From Chenopodium formosanum (Eukaryota; Streptophyta; Magnoliopsida; Caryophyllales; Amaranthaceae): a DNA stretch of 64,000 bases. Of the stretch, positions 1 through 10,590 are shown piece after piece. A program made the translations under genes and the position numbers. The notes beneath the pieces are model-generated. The model was given only the letters and a program-made list of their open reading frames with translations. It had not been told where the DNA came from and ran no database searches. The stretch is taken from assembly GCA_024500155.1 (NCBI GenBank), contig CM044874.1:67938795-68002794 (forward strand), given 5' to 3'. Position 1 is the first letter of the stretch; each line of letters opens with the position of its first letter.

Positions 1-241
1 CAGTTTTGAATTTCAGCACTGAAATCAATTCTGAGTTTCAGCACTAAAATCAGTTCTGAATTTCAACTCTGAGTTTCAGTTCTGAATTCAGTTCTGAAAT
101 TTGGCTTTGAATTCAGTTCTGATTATCAATTCTGCATTCAGTTATGAAATTCGACTTTGAATTCAGTTCTGATTATCAATTCTGCATTCAGTTCTGAAAT
201 TCGACTTTGAATTCAATTCTGATTATCAATTCTGCATTCAT
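1..241. repeat. CACTA-1 left subterminal repeat array
   Basis: Tandem short words related to CAGTTCTGAATTTCAG fill this stretch. The last part (about 92-241) is close to a 50-bp unit in about three copies. The same words fill the right flank of the element at 5930-7140. In En/Spm elements, subterminal repeats in both orientations are the binding sites of the TNPA protein; here that role is inferred from position. Confidence 0.7.
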
Positions 242-242
242 C

Positions 243-1812
243 TCATGTGATAATAATTAAGAGTTCAATCTCAATCAAATGAAGGATTACCTCTAACAAG
301 CGAGGACTTAGCTCTATTGGATTGGTTGAGGAAGATGGGGAAGGTTGAGCATCATTTACTTGCAAATCATTAGCAGTAATGTGTGGTATGAAATTAGAAA
401 GATAAGAATTTACAGCTGCTGCAATGCCTTCCTTTAATTTTTCTTCAAATTCCCGAGTTAAGTTTTCTTTAAGTTCATCTAGTTCTTGTAATGAGCAACC
501 ACTTTTAGACATGTTTTTACCTTTTACCGGGCCAAATGCTTTTCTATAGCCGACACCAATCCCACATCCACCAAGTCCTTTCACAAATCTACGATGGTCC
601 TTTTTCCCAAATGCCAAACTAAGGGCATCAACGCCTCGCTCTGATTGTTTACACTCTCCTCCTCATATTCCTTTGCTTGTTTTTGCAAGTTCTCTTCCTG
701 TTTGAAAAAACATAGAAAAAGTTAATTAGATGACCAGAAATCTGTAATTCCAGTAGATTTCTTTGTTTTGATAAACTATGACATACAACTATATTGGCAA
801 TTCGAATAGTCTCCGTATCTTTTGGGTCGATGCCCCATGTTCCATCTGGCAACCGCTTTTCATGAGCTAAAACCCACTCAAGAGCTCAACGATAAAAAAT
901 AGAACCAGTTGATGTACTGCTCTGGGAAGTGTTGCCAGTAGTTGAAGATTCTTCCAGAGCAGGAAATCTATTTTCAAGTCTCTTTTGCTTATTCCAAATT
1001 ATCCGAGCTCTTTGAAAACTGTTTCGACCGAAGTGATGGCGACATTTGTTTAGCTTTGCATTTTCCTTCCCCTTTTCACTCTTTTCCTATTTTTTTGTTT
1101 AAAAAAAAATGAAAAGAAAAGAGAGTTAAACATTATCATATTCTTCACAATCAGTTTTTGTTTGATTAATTAACATTGCATGTGAATATGTAGTAACCTT
1201 GAATTCTGCTGATTTACTATATATTTCGAACCTCTTCCATTTTTCCTGTGTAAAGTAACCTTCATACACTTCCCATGGCTTCATATTTGCTTTAGGAGAA
1301 GTGGCCGGGTATGGGTTTTTAAAAGTGATGAATCGTGCCCTTAAATTCGACTTGTGACAGCTGAATCGCGAAGCCACAACACTATGAAACCTTTTTTGCC
1401 TTTCTCCACTTGGATCCTCAATGTGGAACATTCGCTGTGGATTGAAAAAAAAAAGTTAACTAATATTTTGAATAGCAACATGACTAACTAGTAAGTGACT
1501 AGCTTATACCTTTGTCTCCTCCCATATATTTTCCCGATCCACTTTATCTATTTTTGCATACTCATTCACAGTGATGTCTAATCTCTTAGAACATGCACCA
1601 ATTTGTTTTCCATAAACGGGTTCCCATTCACCAGTAGGCAAGTCATAATCATTGAATTCAAGCACCATAGGCTTACTTGATTGTATTGCCTTTGATGGCC
1701 CCCTACTCCTCTTCTTAGATGATGTGGCTTGCAAAGCAACATCTTGGCTTGAGGAAGTTTGCTCTTGACTTTGTTGAATGGCCATATTTATGCTCCTTGA
1801 TCTAGAAGTGCC
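243..1812 (-). pseudogene. TNPA-like gene of CACTA-1 (plant En/Spm/Ptta transposase family), one stop codon
   Basis: This is the second CACTA protein, which in En/Spm binds the subterminal repeats. Four exons can be read on the minus strand with plausible GT-AG borders: about 1812-1510, 1434-1198, 1085-787 and 697-291. Exon 1 holds a basic stretch (SSKKRSRGP) and the conserved PMVLEFNDYDLPTGEW segment. Exon 2 continues the domain (FHIEDPSGERQKRF). Exon 3 holds NKCRHHFGRNSFQRAR and PDGTWGIDP. Exon 4 has a Gly-rich GLGGCGIGVGYRKAFGP segment followed by a probable coiled coil (LQELDELKENLTREFEEKLKE). CACTA-2 has the same exon order at 54.2-56 kb, which supports the model. A TGA at 887-889 (minus strand) interrupts exon 3 just before ALEWVLAHEK, so the copy is a pseudogene unless the stop is skipped. 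A further 5' exon may lie beyond 1812. Exact splice sites are inferred. Confidence 0.65.
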
Positions 1813-2173
1813 TGCATAAAACAAAATACAAAAAATGATAGAATTTAATATCACATGAACATAACTATATTTTTACAGATTATAAAAGGTTTCTATCTAC
1901 AATTAAGTAACAAAGCAAGCAAATATAAATAATAAAAGTAACCTGCAGAGACATTATATTTCAATTCCTGAAGTTATAATACCAATAAAAACAATCAAGC
2001 TTGTGCTGCATATATAAGAACTATGTAAAATTCCATTTAATATGTCAAAGCTCAAAAGACTAAAATCCAAGTGAAACTGGAGGTTTTATAATCATCTAAA
2101 ATTATTGTCTAGCATTATAGTTACAAATTAATCAAAGAATTAAAAAGAACTACAGATTGATTAAAAATTAAGC
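1813..2173. other. AT-rich spacer between the TNPA-like gene and TNP2
   Basis: AT-rich, with no ORF or repeat of note. It probably contains the TNP2 3' UTR and the 5' UTR or an upstream intron of the TNPA-like gene; both are read on the minus strand. Confidence 0.4.
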
Positions 2174-5100
2174 CTAGGTATCAACATATTCTCCCTCCTC
2201 ATGGGCATACTCTTCATCAGCGACAATGTCTTCCCCCTTTCTTAGGGGTTGAACCTCAATAGATAGAGGTGGTGTATCATCAAATAGGTCATACTCTTCC
2301 TCATCGACAACATTTTTGACACCAACAATTCTTCTCTTGCCTTGAACAACAACCTGCCAATTATGATCAATGTTATCCCTTATATAGAAAATTTGTTTTG
2401 CTTGTGAAGCTAAAACAAAGGGCTCCTCCCCATCAACAAATCGACTTGAATCCACTAAAGTAAAACCAAATAGTTCATCTATCTTTTTGCCTCGCCGGTT
2501 ATCATCCCACCTGCATCGGAAAACAGGAACTACAAAATCAACATAATTCAGCTCCCATATCTCTTGAATGACCCCATAATATGAATGTGTTGCATTAATA
2601 GGCCTAGCATCCTTAGAGCTTGAGTATTCCGTAGAAGATGCGACAACCATAACACCACTATTTTGATGTACACTCTTATCATCTTGGCGACTAGTGTAGA
2701 AACAATACCCATTGATGTCATAGCCTTCATAAGTGTTCACAAACAATTGAGGACCCCGTGAAAGCCATCTGATCGTATCAGATACATTATTATTCGGTTG
2801 CCCTAACTCACACTTCACTTGGTTTTGAAACCATTCAACAAAAGAATGATTATGTTTTTGTATCAAAGCATATGTACCTATTCTTGGATTCATTCTTTTC
2901 AAATAATTGAGATGAGTTTCTATATAAGGATGGACTTCTGAAAGGTTTTGAAGAACATAACAATGAGCTTTCTGGATTCTATCTGATGGAGGCTTCACAA
3001 ACTGACGACCGATCGTCCCTTGCCCTTGAAGTCTGCCTTCATGACAAGATGTTGGAACTCCAATTTCTTTAGCCATAGTTAAGAACACAGAACAAAAGTT
3101 ACTAGCCTCCTCTGCAATAATACCTCCAATAATACTACCTTCTGGATGTGCTTTGTTGGTCGCGTTTTCTTTCAAAGTTCCCATGTGTCTCTCATAAGGG
3201 TACATCCATCTCAAAAAAACCGGGGCACATTCCTTGATTTCTCGTACTAGATGGACAAACAAATGAACCATTATGTCAAAAAATGAAGGAGGAAAATACA
3301 TCTCAAATTTGCATAATGTTTCTACAACATCAGTTTGCATTTCATCAAGTTTATCTGGATCAATCACCTTGTTACATATGGCATTAAAAAATAGGCAAAG
3401 TTTAACAATAGTGTGCCTAACATGTTTTGGAAAAAGACCTCGAAGTGCAATAGGCAACATCACTTGCATCATTACATGGCAATCATCGGATTTCATACCA
3501 ATTAATCTCTTATCGGCCATTGAAACTAGACGCTTAATGTTCGACGAATACCCTATAGGTACTTTGATGCCGTACAAACACTCACAAAATATTTTTTTCT
3601 CCTCTCTAGACAATGTGTAGCAAGCTTGAGGCAAAAATGTCTTTTTTGTTTCGTTATTTTCCACGGGCCATAACTGTGGTCGAATATTTGCAAGCTTCAT
3701 GTCTTTCCGGACATCTTTAGTATCCTTTGTCTTGTTAGGTATATTTAATAATGTCCCGATGATTGAATCGCGTACATTTTTTTCAATATGCATAACATCA
3801 AGACAATGTCTAACAGACAAATGTTTCTAATAAGGAAGAGTCCACAATGTAGACACCTTTTTCCAAAGACCCGTAATAGAGGTAGGTTTACCAACTTTCC
3901 CGAAAATTGTCTCAACATCTTTGATTCTCTCCCACAACTCTATACCACTAAGTGGCTCACGCAACCACTGTTTCTCTGGGAACCCATTGAATTCAGCTTT
4001 TTTCTTATGATAAGGGTGATCTCGACGAAGCAGTCGTCTAGTATGCAAATAAACATCCTTTCCAAAATTCTTGAGGCGTGTTGGTTCCATTTTGTCCTCA
4101 CAAATAGGGCATGGTTTTTTCCCTCTGACTTTGTGACCAGACAAGTTCCCATAAGCCGGGAAATCACTTACAGTGCAAAAAATCATGGCCTGCAAAGTAA
4201 AATTTATACTTGTATGGGCATCGAACATTGGAACACCTTTATCCCATAAAAGTCTCAAATCCTCCAAGAGAGGCTCCAAGTAGACATCTATGTCATTACC
4301 GGGTTGTTTGGGACCCGATATTAGAAGCGACAACATGATGTACTTACGTTTCATGCATAGCCAAGGAGGCAAGTTATAAATTGACAAAAGCACCGGCCAT
4401 GTGCTGTGTTGAGAGCTAAGGGTACCGTAAGGATTCATCCCGTCAGTACTTAATGCAAGTCTTAGATTCCTAGCCTCTTTACCAAACTCCGAAAATGTAT
4501 CATCAATATGTTTCCATTGCTTCGAATCAGCGGGATGCCTAATGTACCCATCTTTCTTCCTCTCTTGTGCATGGCACACCAAGTTTTTTGCATCCTTCTT
4601 GATAGAAAAAAGTCGTTTAATCCTCGGTATTATAGGCAGATACCATAACACATTAGCTGGTAGCCACTTCTTGCGATTGGGGTTTGAACCCTCGCGCTTG
4701 TAGCGATCAACACCGCACTTTGGACAAGCATCAAGGTTTTCATACTCATTTCGAAAAAGTACACAATCATTAGGACATGCATTGATCTTCGTGTACTCAA
4801 GACCTAAGGGACACAATAGCTTCTTTGCATAGTAGGTAGACTTAGGAATGTCATTCCCTTCAGGAAGCATGTTTGATAAAGCTTCTAACAACGAATTGAA
4901 ACTTGTATCGGTCCAACTGTTCTTTGCTTTCAAGTTAAACAATGTTAAAACCCCTGAAAGCTTAGAGTAATTTGCACATCCTGGATATAAAGGTGTCTCG
5001 GCGGCCTTTGACACATTTTCAAACATACGAGATTCTTCGTTCACATGATCACCCAAACCATCCATCATCTCAGGAATGTGATCCTCCTCGAAAAAATCAT

Positions 5101-5425
5101 CGGTATCCCTTTCATTGTCATCATATTGTTCACTATTCTCCATATCAGCGTCATTGATTGATGACCTACTAGTTGTAGGAATTATTTTCTCACCGTGCCA
5201 ATACCAAATGGTATAATTTGCCATGAACCCACGGCGAAATAAATGGTTTTCAACCACACTAATTTCCTTCCACTTCTTCACATTGTTGCAATCACGACAA
5301 GGGCAAAAGATTGTTTCTCCTTTAGCAGTCCTTTGGTGTTCAATAGCAGTTCTACAAAATTCCTCAATCCTGTTTAAGAACTCGGGTTGAGTTCGATTTT
5401 CAACATACATCCAATCACGATTCAT
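2174..5425 (-). pseudogene. TNP2 transposase of CACTA-1, intact except for one stop codon
   Basis: The reading frame has 1084 codons, starting at MNRDWMYVENR (5425) and ending EEGEYVDT (2174). Regions in order: N-terminal transposase-associated zinc motif (CPCRDCNN, residues about 40-50); acidic linker (about 100-125); Transposase_21 core with paired cysteines (CPNDCVLF, CPKCGVDRYK), TDGMNPYGTLSSQHSTWPVLL and CPICEDKM; the LDVMHIEKNV segment; a DUF4218-like block (PPSFFDIMVHLFVHLVREI); and a DUF4216-like block (GVIQEIWELNYVDFVVPVFRCRW). A single in-frame TAG at 3827-3829 splits it between TLWTLPY and KHLSVRHCLDV. The CACTA-2 copy has Trp there (KLAYWKEHDVRHC), so the likely change is TGG to TAG. 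No frameshift is seen. TNP2 acts in the nucleus, cutting the element ends. The start was chosen because MNRDWMY is the usual family N terminus. Confidence 0.9.
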
Positions 5426-5929
5426 TTCTTACTACAAATTATAGAAAAAGCAAGCATATAACTATTAGAACAAGTACATTAGAAACAAACAAAGACAATT
5501 ACAATAGAACAACAACCAGAGATTATCAATCAACTCCCACAAGATAAAATACCTCAAAAAAAGTCAAACTCACAAGTATGAACAAAATGCAAGCACACTT
5601 CATATATGACTACCAGGCTACCACTCACAAGTATGAACAAAATGCAAGCACACTTCATATATGACTACCAGGCTACCACTCACAAGTATGAACAAAATGC
5701 AAGCACACTTCATAAATTTGATAGGTTGTGGGAAATCTCACTGATCAAACTTAACTATGGATCATAGACACAAACATTTGTGGATTCACCAAAAAAAAAA
5801 AAAAGCAAAGAAATACTCATTAATAATGCATATTACAATTCCATTTTTGCAGCTAACCAAGTTGTGGATTTGAACTTGAATGTTGAAGTATCAGCGAATT
5901 GGTCAAGTACTATCTCGTCACTCAAAACT
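5426..5929. other. CACTA-1 region upstream of TNP2
   Basis: AT-rich sequence between the TNP2 start and the right subterminal array. It probably holds the TNP2 promoter and leader (read leftward). It includes the 55-bp tandem repeat listed separately and an A-run near 5790. No ORF is supported. Confidence 0.4.
5571..5713. repeat. 55-bp tandem repeat, about 2.6 copies
   Basis: The unit beginning CACAAGTATGAACAAAATGC starts at 5571, 5626 and 5681, an exact 55-bp period with near-identical copies. Part of the unit (CATATATGACTACCAGGC) reappears at about 6192. It lies just upstream of TNP2, so it may be promoter-related, but that is not shown. Confidence 0.85.
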
Positions 5930-7140
5930 CAAAAGGATCCAAAACTCTGATTTTAGTTCTGATTTTCAGTCTTGAATTTCAGTTTTGATTCAGTTCTAAT
6001 TTTCAATTCTAAATATAACAACTACCATCCAAAATACAATTACAGTTTTGATTCAACTCTGATTTCAGTTTGGCATTTCATTTCAGATTTCAATTCTGAA
6101 TTTTAGCTCTCATTCCCTCCCCCTTTATTAACCTATTTGAGCTTTACTTAATCAAATATGATAGTATATAATATAGTCTCTGCCTACACACTTCATATAT
6201 GACTACCAGGCTACCAAAATACAAATTTTATACCATTTCACTATCCCAAAGGATAGTTCTGCCCAGACTTATAACTACTTAGAATGAAAGAAATAATTAT
6301 TTTTTTTGCTTTCCATATATAGGAGCAGTTTCAGTGTCAAACTGTCAATAAATTAGGCACCTAGATGAAGTGCAATGATTATAAAACATATCCAAATCAT
6401 TTATAATAGCACTAGATGTAGCATACACTGGACTAGAATAGTAGAATTTCATACACCTACTAGAGATTATTCTACCAAAATTCAAATTAGCAGTTTAGAC
6501 GAAGAGATAGATGTATTAATAGATCAAAGTGATAGATTTAATACAAGATTTACACACACACACAGTCACACACACACACACAGAGCAGTCACACAAACTA
6601 TAATAGATTCTTAATTTTTTTTTTTTTCAGTGTTAAGGTTTGTCAAGGTCCTTATGATCCCATTCTGCTGAAAGCTTGGGAAAATTGGGATACAAAGCAT
6701 GGATCAGAGAATACAGCAACACCAGCTCCAAAAAATCACCCAAAGAACACTTTTAGCTCTGAGTTTTAGCTCTGAAATCAGTTCTGATGTTTTAGCTCTG
6801 AAATCAGCACTGAAATCAGTTTTGAATTTCAGCACTGAAATCAGTTCCGAGTTTCAGCTCTGAAATCAGTTCCGAGTTTCAGCTCTGAAATCAGTTCCGA
6901 GTTTCAGCTCTGAAATCAGTTCCGAGTTTCAGCTCTGAAATCAGTTCCGAGTTTCAGCTCTGAAATCAGTTCTGAGTTTCAGCTCTGAAATCAGTTCTGA
7001 GTTTCAGCACTGAAATCAGTTCTGAGTTTCAGCAATGAAATCAGTTCTGATGTTAAAGTGTGATAGCCTGAATAGTGGCGGCGAAAGCAATATATCCTAC
7101 TTTGCTGATAAATGTCAACACTTCTAGCTCTCAAAATCAG
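5930..7140. repeat. CACTA-1 right subterminal arrays
   Basis: Two clusters (about 5935-6110 and 6740-7050) are built of words such as GAAATCAGTTCTGAGTTTCA. The second contains about eight copies of a regular 25-bp unit from about 6830 to 7030. Each unit includes TTTCAGCTCTGAAA, an inverted repeat with 6-bp arms. Between the clusters lie AT-rich DNA, a CA microsatellite and a short coding-like stretch near 6640-6740. The position next to TNP2 and the match to 1-241 identify this as the other subterminal region. Confidence 0.75.
6552..6596. repeat. (CA)n microsatellite, interrupted
   Basis: CA dinucleotide runs broken by GT and GAGCAGT. A simple repeat inside the CACTA-1 right flank. Confidence 0.9.
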
Positions 7141-7436
7141 TTCTGATAAATGTCTGAGTTATGTCTCACTAAACTCTACCATATGCTCATTATCTTATTG
7201 GATATTTTATGTCTCACTATACTATACAAAGTAGTGTTTCAGATTTTGATTGCAATCTTGGCCTTTATATTCTGTCAAGAAGGAACAACAAATCAAAAGG
7301 ATGAAATTCAGCCACTTGATACACACATTAGCATAACTATTAGACCAAGATAAGTAACAAGAAACTACAATTACAACACACCAACAACCACAACAGCATA
7401 TGCATCTTAAACTGATCGGCTTAAAGGGACTTTAAA

Positions 7437-8107
7437 TATAATGTGCTGAGGGAACACACGGAACCCTAAAATGATAAAAACCCTAAAAAAGAATACCGTG
7501 ACACGGCAAAGTGTACCGTGACACGGAAAATCCCACCGTCAGACGGGAAACATTCCCGTGACACAGTGTACTTTTGTGTGACGCGGGAAATATATGCTGA
7601 ACGGGAAAGAAAACGCATTAAGGGTTTACGCGGAAAGGACACGGAAACCCCCGTGTCACGGCAGGTGTCCCATGTCACGGGGATTCCCAGCGTCTGACGG
7701 GACAGGTTCCCGTGACACGGTGGACACCTCCCGTGACGCGGGAGTTTGTGGTCCGTTTTTCCGTCTAAATTCATTTTTAACCCTAATTTCGTTCAGCATT
7801 TTAAGTGCCAATTGATAATTTCGGGACATTTCTGATTTATTATTATTATTTAGGCTAAAAAAAAGAAAATAAGTAAATAAAATAAATAAAAGGTTTGGGC
7901 CAAAATAAATAATAAAACAATAAAATAAAAAGGGTTTGGGTTGAAATTAAAAACTGTGCTTTGACTAAACATCAAGACTGATCCATGGACTATTGAATAC
8001 GATTTTTTAAGCACTCTCGGGATTAAATACTGAACCCGACCAATAGTGGCGGTGAAAGGTTGTTCATCATCGGGTTTGGTTTTGGGTGACATTTTTAGGT
8101 GTCTATA
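7437..8107 (-). mobile_element. Partial 3' LTR of element A (U3 part)
   Basis: The sequence matches the reverse complement of the solo LTRs at 12242-13954 and 16773-18423. It ends on the right with GGTGTCTATA, where the full LTRs have GGTGTCTACA, so the terminal CA has mutated to TA. On the left it stops near 7437, just before the TATA region, so R and U5 are missing. It carries the 20-bp-phased palindrome array at about 7498-7750. Confidence 0.8.
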
Positions 8108-8122
8108 GAAGCCCCCACTTTG
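8108..8122 (-). other. Polypurine tract of element A
   Basis: On the minus strand this reads CAAAGTGGGGGCTTC directly before the LTR start. A purine-rich run next to the 3' LTR is the usual primer site for plus-strand DNA synthesis. Confidence 0.75.
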
Positions 8123-8324
8123 TCTGAGTTTGTAGAAACGTCAGTTTCGAAAATGATAGTCAAAGTAGCCGATAGGGAAGGAGAATGATTTAAGACGTTC
8201 TGCGATCCTAAATCACTCTGTTTACGCCGATACCTGCAAAAAATGTTAATTCCATAGATAAAAGAGTAAAGGGATAGAACACTTATCTGACACTAGTGTA
8301 TCGGTGACGAATGAGTTTGGTATT

Positions 8325-8535
8325 TTCCTATGCTTGAAGGAATCCACCGGATTATGTTTGTTGAAATGCTTTCCATGCTTGAGGAGTGCCGACTGAGGAA
8401 TTTGGTAGCTTTCTAAGCCTGAAGAAACCTACCGGATGATACTTTCCATGCCTGAGGAAAGTCGACGTATGAATTTGGTGGTTTTCTATGCTTGAAGAAA
8501 TTCACCGGATAATACTTTCCATGCTTGAGGAAAGT
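8325..8535. repeat. Array of small inverted repeats, TTTCY-8 nt-RGAAA
   Basis: Six inverted repeats start at about 8325, 8369, 8410, 8441, 8483 and 8514. Each has arms of 4-7 bp and an 8-nt loop of the type ATGCTTGA. Arms include TTCCT/AGGAA, TTTCT/AGAAA and ACTTTCC/GGAAAGT, so base changes in one arm are matched in the other. Near-identical copies lie at about 14315-14535, and a diverged plus-strand copy at about 50045-50380. Confidence 0.8.
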
Positions 8536-8590
8536 CGACAGATGATGAGAGTGCAAGTCTCTGTGTATTGAGAACCTTGCGGCGTGAAAT

Positions 8591-8760
8591 GATGGTGGTT
8601 CGATTGTCCCCGAACGTGGGCTGGTTGTAAATGGTCTGCTTGTCCCCGGACGTGGGCTGTAGATGGTCAGCTTGTCCCCGGACGTGGGCTGTAGATGGTC
8701 CGCTTGTCCCCGGACGTGGGCTATAGATGGTCCGCTTGTCCCTGGACGTGGGTTGTTATT
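8591..8760. repeat. 32-bp tandem repeat with GTCCG/CGGAC arms
   Basis: About five copies of a 32-bp unit containing CTTGTCCCCGGACGTGGG. Each unit can pair GTCCG with CGGAC across an 8-nt loop. The first unit has GTTCG with CGAAC instead. The same array, with about seven units, is at 14596-14812. Confidence 0.85.
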
Positions 8761-9175
8761 GAGACCTACAAAGTAAAATTTGCCAGGGGACTCGTATATA
8801 CTATGATTGACTTGACCAACTGATTTCACCAAGTTTGACTTGACACGACATGAGTATGACTTGTGATTCTGTGTGTATAGTTTGAGTGTGTCTGTGCAGA
8901 CACAAGCAACCGAAAATGAAAAAGCAAAAATTTTCCATCATTTTTGTCATGAGACGAGTGGAGGGTACCGACTTTCTCCCGAAAAAGAAAGACATGAAAA
9001 ATGAAATATTATTTTCGAACTTCCCTCAATAAAAAATTTGAAAAAGTTTTTGAACTTCTCCAAAATAAAATAATGAAAAAGGGAAGAAGTTTTGAACTTC
9101 CTCCTTGAGCAAGACAAAATGAATTGTATGGATTGAATTGCTTGTCCTGAAAATAATGTATGCATGATGCATGTT

Positions 9176-9459
9176 CTTAAGCCAGGAGGCTAAGGACAAT
9201 TACATCATGTGACACGATAGATGAATGAACTTAAGTCATGGAGCTAAGCATCATATATGGTGTAAAGAAGCGATCTTGAACGTCACTTAGGTTTGGAAGC
9301 TAAGCACGTATATAGATGAAGTGATTATGAACGTTGCTTAGGTCAAGGAGCTAAGCACGATATGCTTTGTATGATTAAAAATCATTGATATATAAATGTT
9401 TCTCAGCACATTATGCGATGCATGAAACAATGAATATTGCTCAGGTCAGGAAGCTAAGC
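9176..9459. repeat. About 52-bp repeat with CTTAG...CTAAG arms
   Basis: Inverted repeats start at about 9176, 9230, 9286, 9336 and 9439. Spacing is 50-56 bp, with one gap of about twice that and a degenerate half unit between. Typical form is GCTTAG, 9 nt, CTAAGC. Flanking words such as ATGAACGT recur, showing a diverged tandem repeat. Confidence 0.7.
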
Positions 9460-10590
9460 AAGTATACAATGTTTCTTCTAATGAATGTTGTCTTTAAATA
9501 TGATGAAACATGCACAGTGTTGAAACAAGATTTCATGATAAAGGTCTCTTAAAGAGAAGGGTGATTGATATGGATATGGATGTGTGAGTGAAGTGTGTGA
9601 ATGTGATACTAAGGCTGGCTGCAAGGGTTATGGCGATGGAAAGAGATGTGAGAAGAGTCAAAGATGATGACTCTTTAGGCTAGGTAAGCTAATGTGATGT
9701 GGGTTCAAGCCCCCAAGTCTAGCTCTAAATGGGTAGGGATATAGAGATAAGCATTGGATATTCTTTGACTCGATCATGCATAGATATGAATGTGAATGTG
9801 GCCGCACCTCAATGTGAGGTTGCCTACGTATCTGTTAGGAATCAGGCCGAACGTAGCTCTAACCGAACTTTGCACAAGTGTATGTACACCTCAAAGAGGT
9901 CTTTCAAGGGTTGTAATGTGGTTAAGTTGATGGTTTAAGGAAGAAAGGGATAAAAGGCTCAAGACCCGAGAGAATTCCCAAGATCTGTAATTTTGAATTT
10001 GAAAATTTTGAATTTTGCAAGTTTATTTTCAACATTTTTTTTTCTTTTTTCATTCTTTTGAATCAATGTAGGCAATCTCAGATCATGCGGTCCATCACTC
10101 ACTTAGCATTCATGTTTCTCAGGCACGGTACCAAGCACTCGATGAGAGATGCAATTTGAGACATGTTCATATCAAAGACATTGGAACACTTGCCTTTAGA
10201 CATTGTTTTATTGTTGCTTTGCTGCTTTTTTTTTTTACTTGCTTTTTGAATGGTTGATGAAGAAATGTAATGTGATTGAACGGTTAACAGAGAATGACAG
10301 GGTTGCAAAGGTGCCTCAAGTCATTGGTGTACCTTGGGTTTAGTTCGGTAATTGAATTTTTCTTTCATTATTTTTTTTTGAGAATGAATGAATGAATGAA
10401 AAATTCTATGATCGAGATGCAAAGGAAATTTGCTCATTTTATTAATGGAAAAGGTGAACGAAACACATGAAACATATAAAAATTCAGAATGGAAAACCTA
10501 TGCTAGACATGAATGGGGGAATGGAGATGAATGATAAAGAAAGAAATCATGAAATCTTGCACGAAGGATCTGCTGTGCGCCTTGTGTTCA

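Larger units (their letters stand above)
1..7436 (-). mobile_element. CACTA-1, En/Spm-type DNA transposon (left end not seen)
   Basis: Read on the minus strand the order is right subterminal array, TNP2 transposase, TNPA-like gene, left subterminal array, which is the standard CACTA layout. The left array runs into the window edge, so that terminus is either outside the window or lost. On the right, no convincing CACTA/TAGTG terminus with a 3-bp duplication is visible. Between 7141 and 7436 the sequence changes from element-like AT-rich DNA into a retroelement LTR, so this end appears truncated or overwritten. Transposition needs both TNP2 and the TNPA-like protein. TNP2 has one nonsense codon and the TNPA-like gene another, so the copy is probably not autonomous, although it is far better preserved than CACTA-2. 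Confidence 0.8.
8123..10590 (-). other. Element A long 3' noncoding region
   Basis: About 2.5 kb with no supportable ORF, between the gag stop and the polypurine tract. From right to left (element sense): AT-rich DNA; a segment near 9780-9860 matching the post-integrase part of element B (around 45820-45880); CTTAG/CTAAG inverted repeats (9176-9459); an AT-rich stretch; 32-bp repeats (8591-8760); and TTTCC/GGAAA hairpins (8325-8535). Pol was evidently lost upstream of the post-integrase segment. Confidence 0.6.

Noticed and set aside
7067..7085. AATAGTGGCGGCGAAAG as a CACTA terminus (TAGTG) or LTR scrap
   Set aside because: It resembles part of the A/B LTR (AATAGTGGCGGTGAAAG), but 16 of 17 bases alone is too short to decide, and no duplication or terminal repeat supports a transposon end.
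7150..7353. Small open frame after the CACTA-1 right array
   Set aside because: Hydrophobic low-complexity translation with no family resemblance, in AT-rich DNA.
7466..7815. Arg/Pro/His-rich open frames on both strands across the palindrome arrays (also at 12556-12927, 17806-18137 and 47000-47700)
   Set aside because: They arise from the GC-rich palindromic words or from the antisense of gag; no protein family and no conservation between array copies.
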